A stretch of DNA of 64,000 nt from CAVOKN01 sp963696505 (GCA_963696505.1 CAVOKN010000007.1:380137-444136), one strand, 5' to 3'. Positions 26,973 through 36,519 are shown, numbered from the stretch's first letter. Program-made: numbers and translations. Notes: generated by a model not told the origin, from the sequence alone.

Positions 26973-27737
26973 TCAGTTTGCAGAGGCGATTCGCTGCGTC
27001 GCGAGCCACGGCAGCCGGGCCACGAAGCCGAGGAACAGCCGCGTGTGCATCCAGGTCAGCAGGGCGTTGTCGCGCAGGTAGTCGAAGTGGGAGACGCCGC
27101 CCTCGTCGGTGCGGAAGTAGCGGACCGGAGCCGGCAGGTTGACCGGCTTCACGCCGGCCCAGCAGAGGCGGACCACGGCCTCGGGGTCGAAGTCGAAGCG
27201 CCGCATCCAGGGCTGGCGCTGCATCACGCGGATCAGGGGGGCGATTGGATAAACGCGAAAGCCATAGAGCGAGTCGCCGATGCCGCGCCACAGGGTTTCC
27301 AGGTTCGCCCACCAGTTGGACACCTTGCGGCCATTGACCCGAAGCCGCGGCGCATCGGCATCGAACACGGGTACGCCCAGCACCATGACCTCCGGTTGCG
27401 CGCGCGAGGCGCGCATGAAATCGGCAATCAGGGCGGCGGGGTGCTGGCCGTCCGAGTCCATGGTCAGGGCATGCGTGAACCCCTGCGCCGCTGCCAAGGA
27501 GATGCCTTGGAGCACGGCGGCACCTTTGCCGCGGTTCTGCGGCAGTACCACGACGCGCAGCCCCGGATCGGCCGCGGCAAGCGCCTGCAGGCCTTCGGCG
27601 GTGCCGTCGGTGCTGCCGTCAACGACGACCCATACGGGTTCCCATTGTTCGCGGGCGGCCCGGACCGTGTCGTACACCTTGGCGCCCGGGTTGTAGCTGG
27701 GAATGACGACCAGATGGGTGGCGGAGCGCTCGGGCAC
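26973..27737 (-). CDS. Family 2 glycosyltransferase
   Basis: A 254-residue GT-A fold protein: VVIPSYNPGAKVYDTV at the nucleotide site, VVDGSTDGT, and the TMDSDGQHP motif (DxD-like) that binds metal and sugar nucleotide. A C-terminal hydrophobic segment may touch the membrane. Homologues occur in aryl polyene/xanthomonadin loci, where a sugar or polar group is added to the pigment lipid. It lies 9 bases from the acyltransferase gene. The donor sugar is unknown. Confidence 0.82.
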   Translation of the reverse strand: MPERSATHLVVIPSYNPGAKVYDTVRAAREQWEPVWVVVDGSTDGTAEGLQALAAADPGLRVVVLPQNRGKGAAVLQGISLAAAQGFTHALTMDSDGQHPAALIADFMRASRAQPEVMVLGVPVFDADAPRLRVNGRKVSNWWANLETLWRGIGDSLYGFRVYPIAPLIRVMQRQPWMRRFDFDPEAVVRLCWAGVKPVNLPAPVRYFRTDEGGVSHFDYLRDNALLTWMHTRLFLGFVARLPWLATQRIASAN

Positions 27738-27746
27738 GGTGCGTCC

Positions 27747-28523
27747 TCAGGCTGCAGCCGGACTGGCGGCCAGGTCCGACGCGATCAATTCGCCGCGGAA
27801 ATAGGCTTCGAGTTCAGCGGCAAAGGCCAATGCGTCGGCGGGCGCGGCGAAGCGGCGCCCGATGCGAATTCGGCAGTGCAAGGGCAGTTCGGGGGGGCGG
27901 AACAGCCGCCACGCCTTACCCAGGTAGGGCGAGGACATCTCGATCAGCAGCGATTGCACCGGCACGCCGCTGCGTTCGGCGACCATTCCGGCGCTGGGCA
28001 GGCAGGTACCGACCGGGAAGCGGCGGGTGCGGGTGCCCTCGGGGAAGATCAGCAGGTGCGCGCCGCGGCGCAGTTCTTCGCGCGCCTTCAGGATCATGCC
28101 CAACGGCGCGTCGTTGCGGATGTAGCGCGCCAGCCGGGCCGCCGCGCCAAACAGCAGGTTGTCGACCAGCGCTGATTTCATGACGCACACGGCGTTGGGA
28201 AGGCGCGACACGATCATCACTGCGTCGAGCAGGGAAGGGTGGTTGGCCACCAGGATCAGGGGCGCATCGCCGCGCAGCCCGTCCAGTGTCCCGAGTTCGA
28301 AGCGGCAGGCGCAGAACAGTTGCAGAAAGCCGAGGTAGCCGCGGAATCCGGCCATGATGGCAAGCCGGCCCAGGCGCTGTCCGGCGCGCTGGGGGAGGAT
28401 GGGATGGAGCAGCGCCGCGAAGGGCAGCCAGGCGAGGCAGATCAGCGCCAGGACGCCCAGCCCGAGGCCCATGGCGAGATACTCGTAGGCCCGCCACAGC
28501 GGGTTGGCGCGGCTGCTAGTCAT
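27747..28523 (-). CDS. Lysophospholipid (PlsC-like) acyltransferase
   Basis: A 258-residue protein with an N-terminal membrane segment (LAMGLGLGVLALICLAWLPFAALL), the catalytic HX4D motif in VANHPSLLDAV, and the substrate motif FPEGTRTR. These define the PlsC/AGPAT family. In aryl polyene clusters a similar enzyme is thought to attach the polyene acyl chain to a lipid head group. It lies in the minus-strand run between the chorismatase and glycosyltransferase genes. Confidence 0.85.
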   Translation of the reverse strand: MTSSRANPLWRAYEYLAMGLGLGVLALICLAWLPFAALLHPILPQRAGQRLGRLAIMAGFRGYLGFLQLFCACRFELGTLDGLRGDAPLILVANHPSLLDAVMIVSRLPNAVCVMKSALVDNLLFGAAARLARYIRNDAPLGMILKAREELRRGAHLLIFPEGTRTRRFPVGTCLPSAGMVAERSGVPVQSLLIEMSSPYLGKAWRLFRPPELPLHCRIRIGRRFAAPADALAFAAELEAYFRGELIASDLAASPAAA

Positions 28524-28595
28524 TCGGTGCTGTCGCTGGTGCGCCGAACCGCTGCGAAGTCGCGAAGTCCGCCGCGCGCCAGGCGCTGACTTTCG

Positions 28596-29621
28596 TCAAG
28601 GCGACCCCTTGGTCGAGTGCGATCCGGCGGCCTCGATTTCCAGCAGCAGATCGGGCCGGCAGATGTCGGCCTGCAGGAAGACGATGCGCGCGTCGCCCGG
28701 CACTTGCGACCGTATCGCCTGGCGCACCGGCGGGAAGTCGTGCGCGTGGCGGACGTAGACCCGGTAGTCCAGTTCGGCGAGGCTGAAGGGGCCGGATCGA
28801 GCGCTGCGGTTTGCCGCCTCGACCACGGCGGCGACATTCGTCAGGCATTCCTTGCACTGGGCGGCCACGTCGCCGGCGTGCACGGTGTGGTGGCCGACGA
28901 TGCTCGCGGTACCGGACAGGAACAGGATTTCCTGCCCCGGTGGGTGTGCCAGCACCGCCCGCGAAAAGGTCGGGCTGCGCAGCCCGTACTGCGCCGGGTA
29001 ATGGTAGGCGCTGATCTGCCGTGGGTTCTCGACGGCAAGCACTGGCGCCTCACCGGCGAGGAAGGCGATCGACAGCGGTCCGCCCGCCAGGCCGATTGCG
29101 CAAGCCGCCGGCACTTGGCCGCTGGTGCCGCGGTGACTGGCGAGGAAGGCGTCCTGCCGGCCGATGTTGAACTGGCGGTAGCGCTCGAGCCCGTATGTCG
29201 TCCGGTTGATGTGGGCCAGATAGTTCCACGCCCGCCACAGATGCGGCATGCCCTGGGCATCGAGAAGGCGGAACACGCGCAAATAGGCTTCCCGCGTCGC
29301 CGCCTGCAGCGCGGTGCCGGCGGTTCCAATGGCGAATTCGTCCTCGTCGATTTCGATCACGCCATACAGCACGCCGCCTGCCCGCCGCCAGGCGATGCCA
29401 TTAGATTCCCCCGCGGCACAGGCTCCGGCGCCGCGCCAGACGTCGCACAGCCATTCGGCACCGCTGCCGAGCAGCGGGGCGGCGATCGCTTGCGTGGGCC
29501 AGTCGGCGGGCGCAGGCGCCGACGCAGGATTGCCCAGCACCGCGCAGCCGAGCACGCATTCCGGCTCATCGTGCGGGGCTGGCGCATGGGCCGTCGGCTG
29601 GAGGCAGAGTCGCAGCGTCAC
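28596..29621 (-). CDS. xanB2: XanB2-like chorismatase (FkbO/Hyg5 family)
   Basis: A 341-residue protein whose motifs RAWNYLAHINRTTYGLERYRQFNIGRQDAF and GTASIVGHHTVHAGD, and a RidA-like C-terminal half (NVAAVVEAAN ... VYVRHAHDFPPV), identify the chorismatase family (also annotated as pteridine-dependent deoxygenase). XanB2 of Xanthomonas turns chorismate into 3- and 4-hydroxybenzoate for xanthomonadin and quinone synthesis. The GTG at 29621 lies 7 bases past the corrected stop of the upstream flavoprotein gene; in the raw frame it is fused to that gene only because of frameshifts. Confidence 0.82.
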   Translation of the reverse strand: MTLRLCLQPTAHAPAPHDEPECVLGCAVLGNPASAPAPADWPTQAIAAPLLGSGAEWLCDVWRGAGACAAGESNGIAWRRAGGVLYGVIEIDEDEFAIGTAGTALQAATREAYLRVFRLLDAQGMPHLWRAWNYLAHINRTTYGLERYRQFNIGRQDAFLASHRGTSGQVPAACAIGLAGGPLSIAFLAGEAPVLAVENPRQISAYHYPAQYGLRSPTFSRAVLAHPPGQEILFLSGTASIVGHHTVHAGDVAAQCKECLTNVAAVVEAANRSARSGPFSLAELDYRVYVRHAHDFPPVRQAIRSQVPGDARIVFLQADICRPDLLLEIEAAGSHSTKGSP

Positions 29622-29628
29622 GGCAAAG

Positions 29629-30965
29629 TCAGGCGTTGTAGAGCGCCGCGTCGTCCACCGGGCGGATGTTCGACTCGCCGGCGCTTCCAGCCCATCAGCG
29701 CGCGTCGCGGCTGGAGCACGTTGGCCGCGTAGTAGATCAGCTTGAACATCGCGATCGAGCCCCAGATCGGCGTCTTGCCGAAGATGTCGCCGGCCAGCAC
29801 CGACAGCATCGCTTCCTTGACGCGGAAGATGTTGCGCGGCGCCATGAAGAAGTCGCGCATGATCGGATTGGTCACGCGGTAGATGAACCAGGAGAACTCC
29901 TTGGGACCATGCTTCATCAGCGCGTCGAAGCGCTTGAGGGCGGCGGGTGCCGCGGCGGGATCGCGCAGGCAGGTGTCTATGGTCTCGGCGCCGATGACGC
30001 CGCCGTTCATCGCCAGCAGCACGCCCGAGGAGAACACCGGATCGATGAAGGCGTAGGCGTCGCCCAGCATCAGGTAGTTGGCGCCGTGGTTGCGTTCCGA
30101 CACATAGGAGAAGTTGCCGGTGGCCTCGACCCGGTTCACGAGGCGCGCTTCGTCCATGCGTCTGGCAAGCCCCGGGCAGGTGGCGATGCCGTCGAGGAGA
30201 AACTGCTCTAGATTCCGGCTGCCCTTGGTCTTCATGAAGTAGGGCCAGGTCACCATGCCGACGCTGGTGACGTCGCCCTGCATCGGGATGAACCAGAACC
30301 AGCCGTGCTCGAACCAGAATATGGAGATGTTGCCCTCGAGCCTGCCCGGCGTGGCGCTTCGCGTTGGCGAAGTGGCCGTAAACGGCGGAGCTGTTGTGCC
30401 GCGGATTGCGCTGCTTGATGGCGAAGCGGTTGGCGAGGAAGGTGTCGCGGCCCGAGGCATCGACCAGGAAGCGCGCCTGCCAGGTGCCTTTGCGGCCGTC
30501 ATCGTGCACGCCGTGCACTTCGACGCCGCCGCCGGGGAGAAACTCCACCGACCTGGCCCGGCATGCCTCCTGCACGTCCACGCCCTTGCGCCGCGCATTG
30601 CGCACGAGGATGTGGTCGAACTCGCCGCGCTTCACCTGGTAGGCATGGGGCATGGACTTGTCCCAGGCTTCGGCGAAGTGGAACACCTGGGGCTCGTCGT
30701 GATGCGGCGAGACGAACTCCGCCGCCCACTTCTCCATGCCGATGGCACGGACCTCGTCGGCGACGCCGAGACGCTCGAACAGCGGCAGATTGGCCGGCAG
30801 CAGCGATTCGCCGATGTGAAAGCGCGGGTGCTGCGCCTTCTCCAGCAGCACCACCCGGTAGCCCTTCTCGGCCAGCAGCGGTGCCACGGTGGCGCCCGCG
30901 GGACCGCCGCCGATCACCAGCACGTCGCAATTTGCTGCAGCATTCGCCTGCCTGGGGTTATCCAC
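29629..30965 (-). pseudogene. Halogenase-like FAD-dependent oxidoreductase, two frameshifts
   Basis: Three frames in succession encode one flavoprotein: CDVLVIGGGPAGATVAPLLAEKGY with HIGESLLPANL (FAD and halogenase-like motifs); then, after one extra base near 30344, GRLEGNISIFWFEHGWFWFIP (a WxWxIP-type motif) through the second FAD region LMLGDAYAFIDPVFSSG; then, after another extra base near 29677, an ending ESNIRPVDDAALYNA. The corrected protein has about 445 residues. Such tryptophan-halogenase-like proteins are regular members of aryl polyene/xanthomonadin clusters. The two single-base insertions may be real decay or assembly errors. First gene of the minus-strand operon. Confidence 0.78.
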
Positions 30966-31364
30966 CTGCCGTTCCTCGTCAGAGTCCTGGAAGCCGTCGC
31001 GAACAGAGCGCCGTCCGTTGCGGGCGACTCTTCGGGGGGAGGCCGCTCGGACGATCCTGATGGGGCTGTGCCGGAGTCCGGCCGCGCCCGGGAAAAAGTG
31101 GGCCGGATTATAGCGCCCCGCTCGCCATCGCCCTAAGCCGGCCGAGCCGGAACCAAACCGTCCTACCCTTTAGATTCGGCCGGAAAACCTGCCATGCACG
31201 AACAAGGGGGGATTCCCCGTGCATATCCCCTGAGGAGGAACAAGGGGTGGCCCCCTTGTTAACTCCCCAAGCGCGGCGTCCCGGAGAGTCTCGCCAAAAC
31301 TGTCACGATTTTGCCCTCAAGGGACTAGCGGCACCGGCCAGCCCGACGATCCGGCGACGCAGGT
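30966..31364. other. Intergenic region upstream of the pigment-type operon
   Basis: No gene. It must hold the promoter for the flavoprotein-xanB2 operon and the end of the radical SAM gene. A strong hairpin is described separately. An AACAAGGGGG unit occurs twice (near 31200 and 31239). Confidence 0.45.
31239..31260. terminator. Strong hairpin after the B12-type radical SAM gene
   Basis: AACAAGGGG (31239-31247) pairs perfectly with CCCCTTGTT (31252-31260) across a 4-base loop, 105 bases past the stop of the minus-strand radical SAM gene. No long T-run follows on either strand, so termination efficiency is uncertain; it could also be an mRNA end stabiliser. Confidence 0.45.
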
Positions 31365-32963
31365 TCAATGGCCTGGCGACCCGGCCTGCTTCGCCGCGCG
31401 CCGCGACACCCTGACCGGCGACATCGCGGCCACCGCATCGGCCTGTAGTTCGGGGCTAAGTTGCGGCTTGAGACCCACCGGCTGGCGCGGATGGCGGGCA
31501 AATTCGCGTTTGGCGTCTTCCAGTTGTTCCCGGTTGGCGCCGAAATAGCGCGCCGCGGCGATGGTCTGCGGCAGGTGCTTCAGCACGTGCCACAGGCTCC
31601 ACCGGTGCTGCCACAGCCGCCGGGCGAAGCGGCGGCGGTAGCTCCTGCTGTCGTAGAAGCGCTTGACGTGCCAGTTGTAGAGCGCGTCCATCTCCTCCCG
31701 GGACTCGAAGCCGTCGGGCTTGAAGACGAAGTTGAGGCAGTTCATCAGCCGCCAGTCCTCGTTGAAATCGCCCGAGGTACCGCTTACGCACTCGTCCCAG
31801 ATCGGTGCGCCGTGCAGGGGGCTGAACTTGGTCATGTTCATTTCGTCCAGGTCCAGCGACAGGATGAAGTCGCTGCTTGCGCGCACCGTGTCGGCGGTTT
31901 CACCCGGCATGCCGAAGATGAACAGGCCCTTGGCGCGCAGTCCGGCGGCATGGATCTGGCGCACCGTGTCGCGCACGGCGTCGAGGGTCACGCCGGCCTT
32001 GTGCCGCGCCATCATGGCGGGGTCGGCCGATTCGATGCCCATCGACACCATCAGCGCGCCGGCGCGCTTGAGCCGCCGCAGCATCTCGTCCGAGGTGTGG
32101 CCGGTGCGGATCGCGCAGTTGAATTGCATGCCCAGCGGCTGGTCGATGAGCAATTGGCACAGTTCGGTGACGCGCCTGCGGTTGGCGGTGAACAGATCGT
32201 CGTAGAAATTGATGTGGTACACGCCGTAGCGGTCCCGCAGGTACTTCATGTGCTCGTAGGTGTAGCGGGCGGAATTGGTCTTGTACAGCCGCTCGAACAC
32301 CGTGCGGTCGCAGAAGGAGCAGGTGTAGGGGCAGCCGCGGGACGTGATCATCGTCGCGCCGTGCCGCATCTCGTAGGCGAACAGGGGCAGGTGGTAGGCG
32401 TGGGGGAAGCCTGCGAGTTTCTCGTAGGCGGGGAAGGGCAACTCGTCCAGATCGAGGATGCGCGCCCGGCGCGGGTTGCTGACGATGCTGCCGTCGCGGG
32501 CCCGGAACACCAGGTTGGGGATGGACTCGGGGGGTTTGCCCTCGGCGAGGTCGAGCATGGCGCCTTCGCCTTCGCCGATGACCAGGTAGTCGATCTCGGG
32601 GAAGGCGTCGAGCACCGGCGCGCCCAGGGACGAGACATGGACGTTGCCGAACACGACCCGGACATCGGGGCGCTCGCGCTTGATCCGTGCCGCCATGTCG
32701 ACGGCGTCCATGAAGCCCGACGTGGTGGCGGAGAAGCCGACCAGATCGGGATCGGTCGCCAGCACCCGTTGCGCGTTGGCCTCGATGCCCTGCGGCGCGA
32801 ACGGCCCGAGGCAGTCGTGCAGCGCAGTCTGGTGGCCGTGCTTCTCCAGCCAGCTTGCGAGCTGCATGATGCCGATGGGTGGCATGCGGTTGGCGAGGAC
32901 CGAGAAATCCGGCTGGCCGGGAACGAAGTTGAATCCCGCCGGGTGAACCAGAGTGACGCGCAA
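31365..32963 (-). CDS. B12-binding-domain radical SAM protein (BchE/class B-like)
   Basis: A 532-residue protein with an N-terminal cobalamin-binding-like domain (about 1-170: MRVTLVHPAGFNFV, GIMQLASWLEKHGH) and a radical SAM core with the cluster motif CPYTCSFCD (about 212-220). The B12 fold is present, but the classical DxHxxG motif is not obvious (the region reads ALHDCLGPF), as in several family members that lost cobalamin. Such proteins catalyse methylations or cyclisations in natural product and tetrapyrrole pathways. Start TTG 32963 has GAGGAT upstream. Context (pigment-type operon downstream on the same strand, 400 bases away) is suggestive only. Confidence 0.8.
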   Translation of the reverse strand: MRVTLVHPAGFNFVPGQPDFSVLANRMPPIGIMQLASWLEKHGHQTALHDCLGPFAPQGIEANAQRVLATDPDLVGFSATTSGFMDAVDMAARIKRERPDVRVVFGNVHVSSLGAPVLDAFPEIDYLVIGEGEGAMLDLAEGKPPESIPNLVFRARDGSIVSNPRRARILDLDELPFPAYEKLAGFPHAYHLPLFAYEMRHGATMITSRGCPYTCSFCDRTVFERLYKTNSARYTYEHMKYLRDRYGVYHINFYDDLFTANRRRVTELCQLLIDQPLGMQFNCAIRTGHTSDEMLRRLKRAGALMVSMGIESADPAMMARHKAGVTLDAVRDTVRQIHAAGLRAKGLFIFGMPGETADTVRASSDFILSLDLDEMNMTKFSPLHGAPIWDECVSGTSGDFNEDWRLMNCLNFVFKPDGFESREEMDALYNWHVKRFYDSRSYRRRFARRLWQHRWSLWHVLKHLPQTIAAARYFGANREQLEDAKREFARHPRQPVGLKPQLSPELQADAVAAMSPVRVSRRAAKQAGSPGH

Positions 32964-33047
32964 GGGAGGATCCTCGGAGAAGTCGGGCGGATGTTAGCGC
33001 GGATTCCCGGCAGGCGGCCCGCTTCCCGGATTGCCCCAAGAACTCGG

Positions 33048-33103
33048 CGTAGGGTGCGCCGTGCGCACCGATCCAGACCCACGAACGGTGCGCACGGGGC
33101 ACC
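33048..33103. repeat. Dispersed palindromic repeat (hairpin type)
   Basis: Arms 33053-33069 and 33087-33103 are inverted copies of 17 bases with one mismatch. The first 21 bases of the unit (33048-33068, starting CGTAGGGTGCGCC) recur exactly, in inverse orientation, at 53730-53750. It looks like a REP-type intergenic repeat. It sits between divergent genes. Confidence 0.6.
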
Positions 33104-33117
33104 AGCCATCGACTACC

Positions 33118-33549
33118 ATGAGCCGTCTTCAACGCCGACCGCATCCGCCAGTGCGCCAAACGTCCGTCGTCAGGCCGGGCTCCTCCGGCCCGTATCGCGA
33201 CTTCCGCGGCCGGCGCTGGCTCGTTTCGGTGCTGCGCATGCTGCACCTGGCGGGAATGGTGGGCGTCGGCGCGGCCCTGCTCGCCGCCGCTCCGGTGCCG
33301 GGCGAGGACGCATTCGCCATGCTCCTGGTGGCTTCGGGCGTGGCGATGATGGCGCTGGACGCCTGGTCCAATCCGCTCTACCTGAGGCAGGCGGCGGGAA
33401 TCGCTATCGCTTTCAAGCTGGTGCTGCTGCTCTGGTACCTGTTGGACGCGGCCCAGCGGCCATGGCTGTTCTGGCTGATCCTCGGCGTATCCGCGCTCGC
33501 CGCCCACGCGCCGGCGCGGCTCCGGCATCGCCGGGTGCTCGGGCGCTGA
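33118..33549 (+). CDS. Small membrane protein, unknown function
   Basis: A 143-residue protein with a basic N-terminus and four hydrophobic segments (SVLRMLHLAGMVGVGAALLA, AFAMLLVASGVAMMALDAW, AAGIAIAFKLVLLLWYLLDAA, WLFWLILGVSALAAHAPA). No family was recognised. The ATG at 33118 is chosen because upstream in-frame codons run through the palindromic repeat. It precedes pgm by 60 bases on the same strand and may share its transcript. Confidence 0.6.
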   Translation: MSRLQRRPHPPVRQTSVVRPGSSGPYRDFRGRRWLVSVLRMLHLAGMVGVGAALLAAAPVPGEDAFAMLLVASGVAMMALDAWSNPLYLRQAAGIAIAFKLVLLLWYLLDAAQRPWLFWLILGVSALAAHAPARLRHRRVLGR

Positions 33550-33608
33550 AACAAGCCCGGGCGGTGCCTGGGGCATAATTCTCCCCTTGCCAACACGAGA
33601 ACAGAGCC

Positions 33609-35243
33609 ATGAGCATCCTCACCGTACCCACCAAGCCCTTCGCAGACCAGCGTCCGGGCACTTCCGGCCTGCGCAAGAAGGTCGACGTCTTCCGCCAGCC
33701 CGGCTACCTGGAGAACTTCGTCCAGTGCGTTTTCGACTCGCTGGAGGGCTATGCCGGAACCACGCTGGCGGTGGGCGGCGACGGCCGCTATTACAACGAC
33801 CGGGCGATCCAGATCATCCTGCGCATGGCGGCGGCCAACGGCTTCGGCCGGGTGCTGGTGGGCCGCGACGGCATCCTGTCCACGCCCGCGATGAGTTGCG
33901 TGATCCGCAAGCACCGCGCCTTCGGCGGCCTGATCCTGTCGGCGAGCCACAATCCCGGCGGGCCGGACGGTGACTTCGGCATCAAGTACAACATCGGCAA
34001 CGGCGGACCGGCGCCGGAGAAGATCACCGAGGCGATCTACGAGCGCACGCTGAAAGTCAGTTCCTACAGAACGGTGGACGCGCCGGAGGTGGACCTTTCC
34101 CGCCTCGGCCGCAGCACGGTGGCCGGCATGCAGGTCGAGGTGATCGACCCGGTGGCCGACTATGCCGAGCTGATGCAGCACCTGTTCGACTTCAACCGCA
34201 TCCGCGCCATGTTCCACTCGGGCGCCTTCCGCATGCGCTTCGACGCCATGCACGCGGTGACCGGTCCCTATGCGCGTACCATTCTCGAAGACATGCTCGA
34301 AGCCCCCGCCGGTACCGCGATCAACGCCGTGCCGTTGGCGGATTTCGGCGCCGGCCATCCCGATCCCAACCCGGTCTATGCCAAGGAGCTGATGGACGAG
34401 ATGTTCGGCGCGAAGGCGCCGGACTTCGGCGCCGCGAGCGACGGCGACGGCGATCGCAACATGATCGTCGGCCGCCGCTTCGTCGTCACCCCCAGCGACA
34501 GCCTCGCCGTGCTCGCCGCCAACGCCCACCTTGTCCCGGGCTATGCCCAGGGCATCGCTGGCGTGGCGCGTTCGATGCCTACCAGCGGTGCCGCCGACCG
34601 CGTCGCCGATGCCCTGGGCGTGGCCTGCTACGAGACGCCCACCGGCTGGAAGTTCTTCGGCAACCTGCTCGACGCCGGCAAGGTCACGCTGTGCGGCGAG
34701 GAGAGCTACGGCACCGGCTCGGACCACGTGCGCGAGAAGGACGGCCTATGGGCGGTCCTGTTCTGGCTCAACCTGCTGGCGGTGCGCGGCGAATCGGTGG
34801 AGGCGATCCTGCGCAGCCACTGGCGCCGCTTCGGCCGCCACTACTACTCGCGCCACGATTACGACGGCATCGACAGCACCGCCGCCCAGGGGTTGATCGA
34901 ACATCTGCGGGCTTCGCTGGCATCGCTGCCGGGGCGCAGCCTGGGCGATCTGCGCATCGAGAGCGCCGACGACTTCGCGTACACCGACCCGATCGACGGC
35001 TCGGTCAGCACCAGGCAGGGGGTGCGCATCGGCTTTGCCGGCGGATCGCGCATCGTCTTCCGCCTTTCCGGCACCGGCACCGAGGGCGCGACGCTGCGCG
35101 TCTATCTGGAGCGCTACGAGCCGGACCCAGCCCGCCACGACATCGATCCCCAGTCGGCCCTGGCCGACCTGATCGCTGCCGCCGACGAACTGGCGGAAAT
35201 CCGCGCGCGCACCGGCCGCCAGGCGCCGGACGTCGTGACCTGA
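33609..35243 (+). CDS. pgm: Phosphoglucomutase, alpha-D-glucose specific
   Basis: A 544-residue enzyme interconverting glucose-1- and glucose-6-phosphate. It shows GTSGLRKKVDVF at the N-terminus, the phosphoserine loop SASHNPGGPDGDFGIKYN (about 112-129), the metal-binding DGDGDRNM, and the sugar-binding GEESYG(T)GSDHVREKDG. Length and motif order fit the eukaryotic/GlgM-unrelated Pgm family. glgC starts 13 bases downstream, so both belong to glycogen or sugar-nucleotide metabolism and provide the link to glgP. Confidence 0.95.
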   Translation: MSILTVPTKPFADQRPGTSGLRKKVDVFRQPGYLENFVQCVFDSLEGYAGTTLAVGGDGRYYNDRAIQIILRMAAANGFGRVLVGRDGILSTPAMSCVIRKHRAFGGLILSASHNPGGPDGDFGIKYNIGNGGPAPEKITEAIYERTLKVSSYRTVDAPEVDLSRLGRSTVAGMQVEVIDPVADYAELMQHLFDFNRIRAMFHSGAFRMRFDAMHAVTGPYARTILEDMLEAPAGTAINAVPLADFGAGHPDPNPVYAKELMDEMFGAKAPDFGAASDGDGDRNMIVGRRFVVTPSDSLAVLAANAHLVPGYAQGIAGVARSMPTSGAADRVADALGVACYETPTGWKFFGNLLDAGKVTLCGEESYGTGSDHVREKDGLWAVLFWLNLLAVRGESVEAILRSHWRRFGRHYYSRHDYDGIDSTAAQGLIEHLRASLASLPGRSLGDLRIESADDFAYTDPIDGSVSTRQGVRIGFAGGSRIVFRLSGTGTEGATLRVYLERYEPDPARHDIDPQSALADLIAAADELAEIRARTGRQAPDVVT

Positions 35244-35256
35244 TGGAGCCATCGCG

Positions 35257-36519
35257 ATGAAACCCCAGATCCTCGCGCGACAGCAGCTCACCCGCCGCGC
35301 CGTCGCCCTCGTCCTCGCGGGCGGGCGCGGCAGTCGCCTCAAGCAGCTCACCGATCGGCGTGCCAAGCCGGCGGTGTATTTCGGCGGCAAGTTCCGAATC
35401 GTCGATTTCGCGCTGTCGAACTGTTTCAACTCGGGCATCCGCCGCATCGGCGTGGTGACCCAGTACAAGTCCCACAGCCTGCTGCGCCACATCCAGCACG
35501 GCTGGGGTTTTCTCAAGTCGGAAATGAACGAGTTCGTCAACCTGCTGCCGGCGCAGCAGCGCTTGGATGAGGAGTCGTGGTACCGCGGCACCGCGGATGC
35601 AATCTTCCAGAACCTCGACATCATCGAGGCCAACGATCCCGATTACATCGTCGTGCTGGCGGGCGATCACATCTACAAGATGGATTACTCGCACATGCTC
35701 GCCTATCACGTCGAGAAGGGGGCCGACTGCACCGTGGCCTGCATCGAGGTGCCGCTGGCCGAAGCCCGCGCCTTTGGCGTGATGGCGGTGAGCGATGACG
35801 GGCGCATCACCGATTTCATCGAGAAGCCTTTGCTGCCGCCGGCCATGCCGGGCAAGCCGGACAAGGCGCTGGCCAGCATGGGCGTCTACGTGTTCAACGC
35901 CCGCTTCCTCTACGAGGAGCTGCAACGCGACCTTGCGGACCCGAGCTCCAGCCACGACTTCGGCAGGGACGTCATCCCCCGCGCGGTCAGCCTCGGACGG
36001 GCGGTGGCCCAGCCCTTCGGCGAGAGCTGCGTCATGAGCGGCAGCGAGAAGGAACCCTACTGGCGCGACGTCGGCACCATCGACGCCTACTGGGAGGCCA
36101 ACATCGACCTCACCGGCACCGAACCGGCGCTCAACCTCTACGATCGCAACTGGCCGATCTGGACCTACCAGCTCCAGTTGCCGCCGGCCAAGTTCGTGCT
36201 GAACGAGGAAGGCCGCCGCGGCGGTGCGGTGCAGTCGATGGTATCCGGCGGCTGCATCATCTCGGGCACCACCATCGTCGATTCCCTGCTCTTCTCCGGC
36301 TGCCACATCCATTCCTGGTGCACGGTCGAGGGCGCGGTGCTGCTGCCGGATGTGGAAGTGAAGCCGCGGGCTCGCCTGACCAAGGTGGTCGTGGACCGCG
36401 GCTGCACCATCCCCTCGGGAATGGTGGTCGGCGAGGATCCGGAAGAGGACGCGCGCCGCTTCCACCGCTCAGAAGGCGGCGTCACGCTGATCACGCGGGA
36501 GATGCTGGCGAAGCTGTGA
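35257..36519 (+). CDS. glgC: Glucose-1-phosphate adenylyltransferase
   Basis: A 420-residue ADP-glucose pyrophosphorylase: VLAGGRGSRLKQLTDRRAKPAVYFGGKFRIVDFALSNC (nucleotide and effector site, about 20-57), WYRGTADAIFQN, the catalytic region DYIVVLAGDHIYKMDY, and IEKP with SMGVYVFN. A left-handed beta-helix C-terminus follows. It makes ADP-glucose, the committed precursor for glycogen, from the product of pgm. GGAG lies nine bases before the ATG. glgA and glgB are not in the window. Confidence 0.95.
   Translation: MKPQILARQQLTRRAVALVLAGGRGSRLKQLTDRRAKPAVYFGGKFRIVDFALSNCFNSGIRRIGVVTQYKSHSLLRHIQHGWGFLKSEMNEFVNLLPAQQRLDEESWYRGTADAIFQNLDIIEANDPDYIVVLAGDHIYKMDYSHMLAYHVEKGADCTVACIEVPLAEARAFGVMAVSDDGRITDFIEKPLLPPAMPGKPDKALASMGVYVFNARFLYEELQRDLADPSSSHDFGRDVIPRAVSLGRAVAQPFGESCVMSGSEKEPYWRDVGTIDAYWEANIDLTGTEPALNLYDRNWPIWTYQLQLPPAKFVLNEEGRRGGAVQSMVSGGCIISGTTIVDSLLFSGCHIHSWCTVEGAVLLPDVEVKPRARLTKVVVDRGCTIPSGMVVGEDPEEDARRFHRSEGGVTLITREMLAKL

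Noticed and set aside
28596..30965. A single 789-residue fusion of flavoprotein and chorismatase
   Set aside because: The middle of that frame is arginine-rich nonsense; real flavoprotein sequence continues in two other frames, so it is two genes and frameshifts, not a fusion.
31461..33578. Long plus-strand frame of about 700 codons
   Set aside because: It is antisense to the radical SAM gene with its CPYTCSFCD motif and overlaps unrelated genes.
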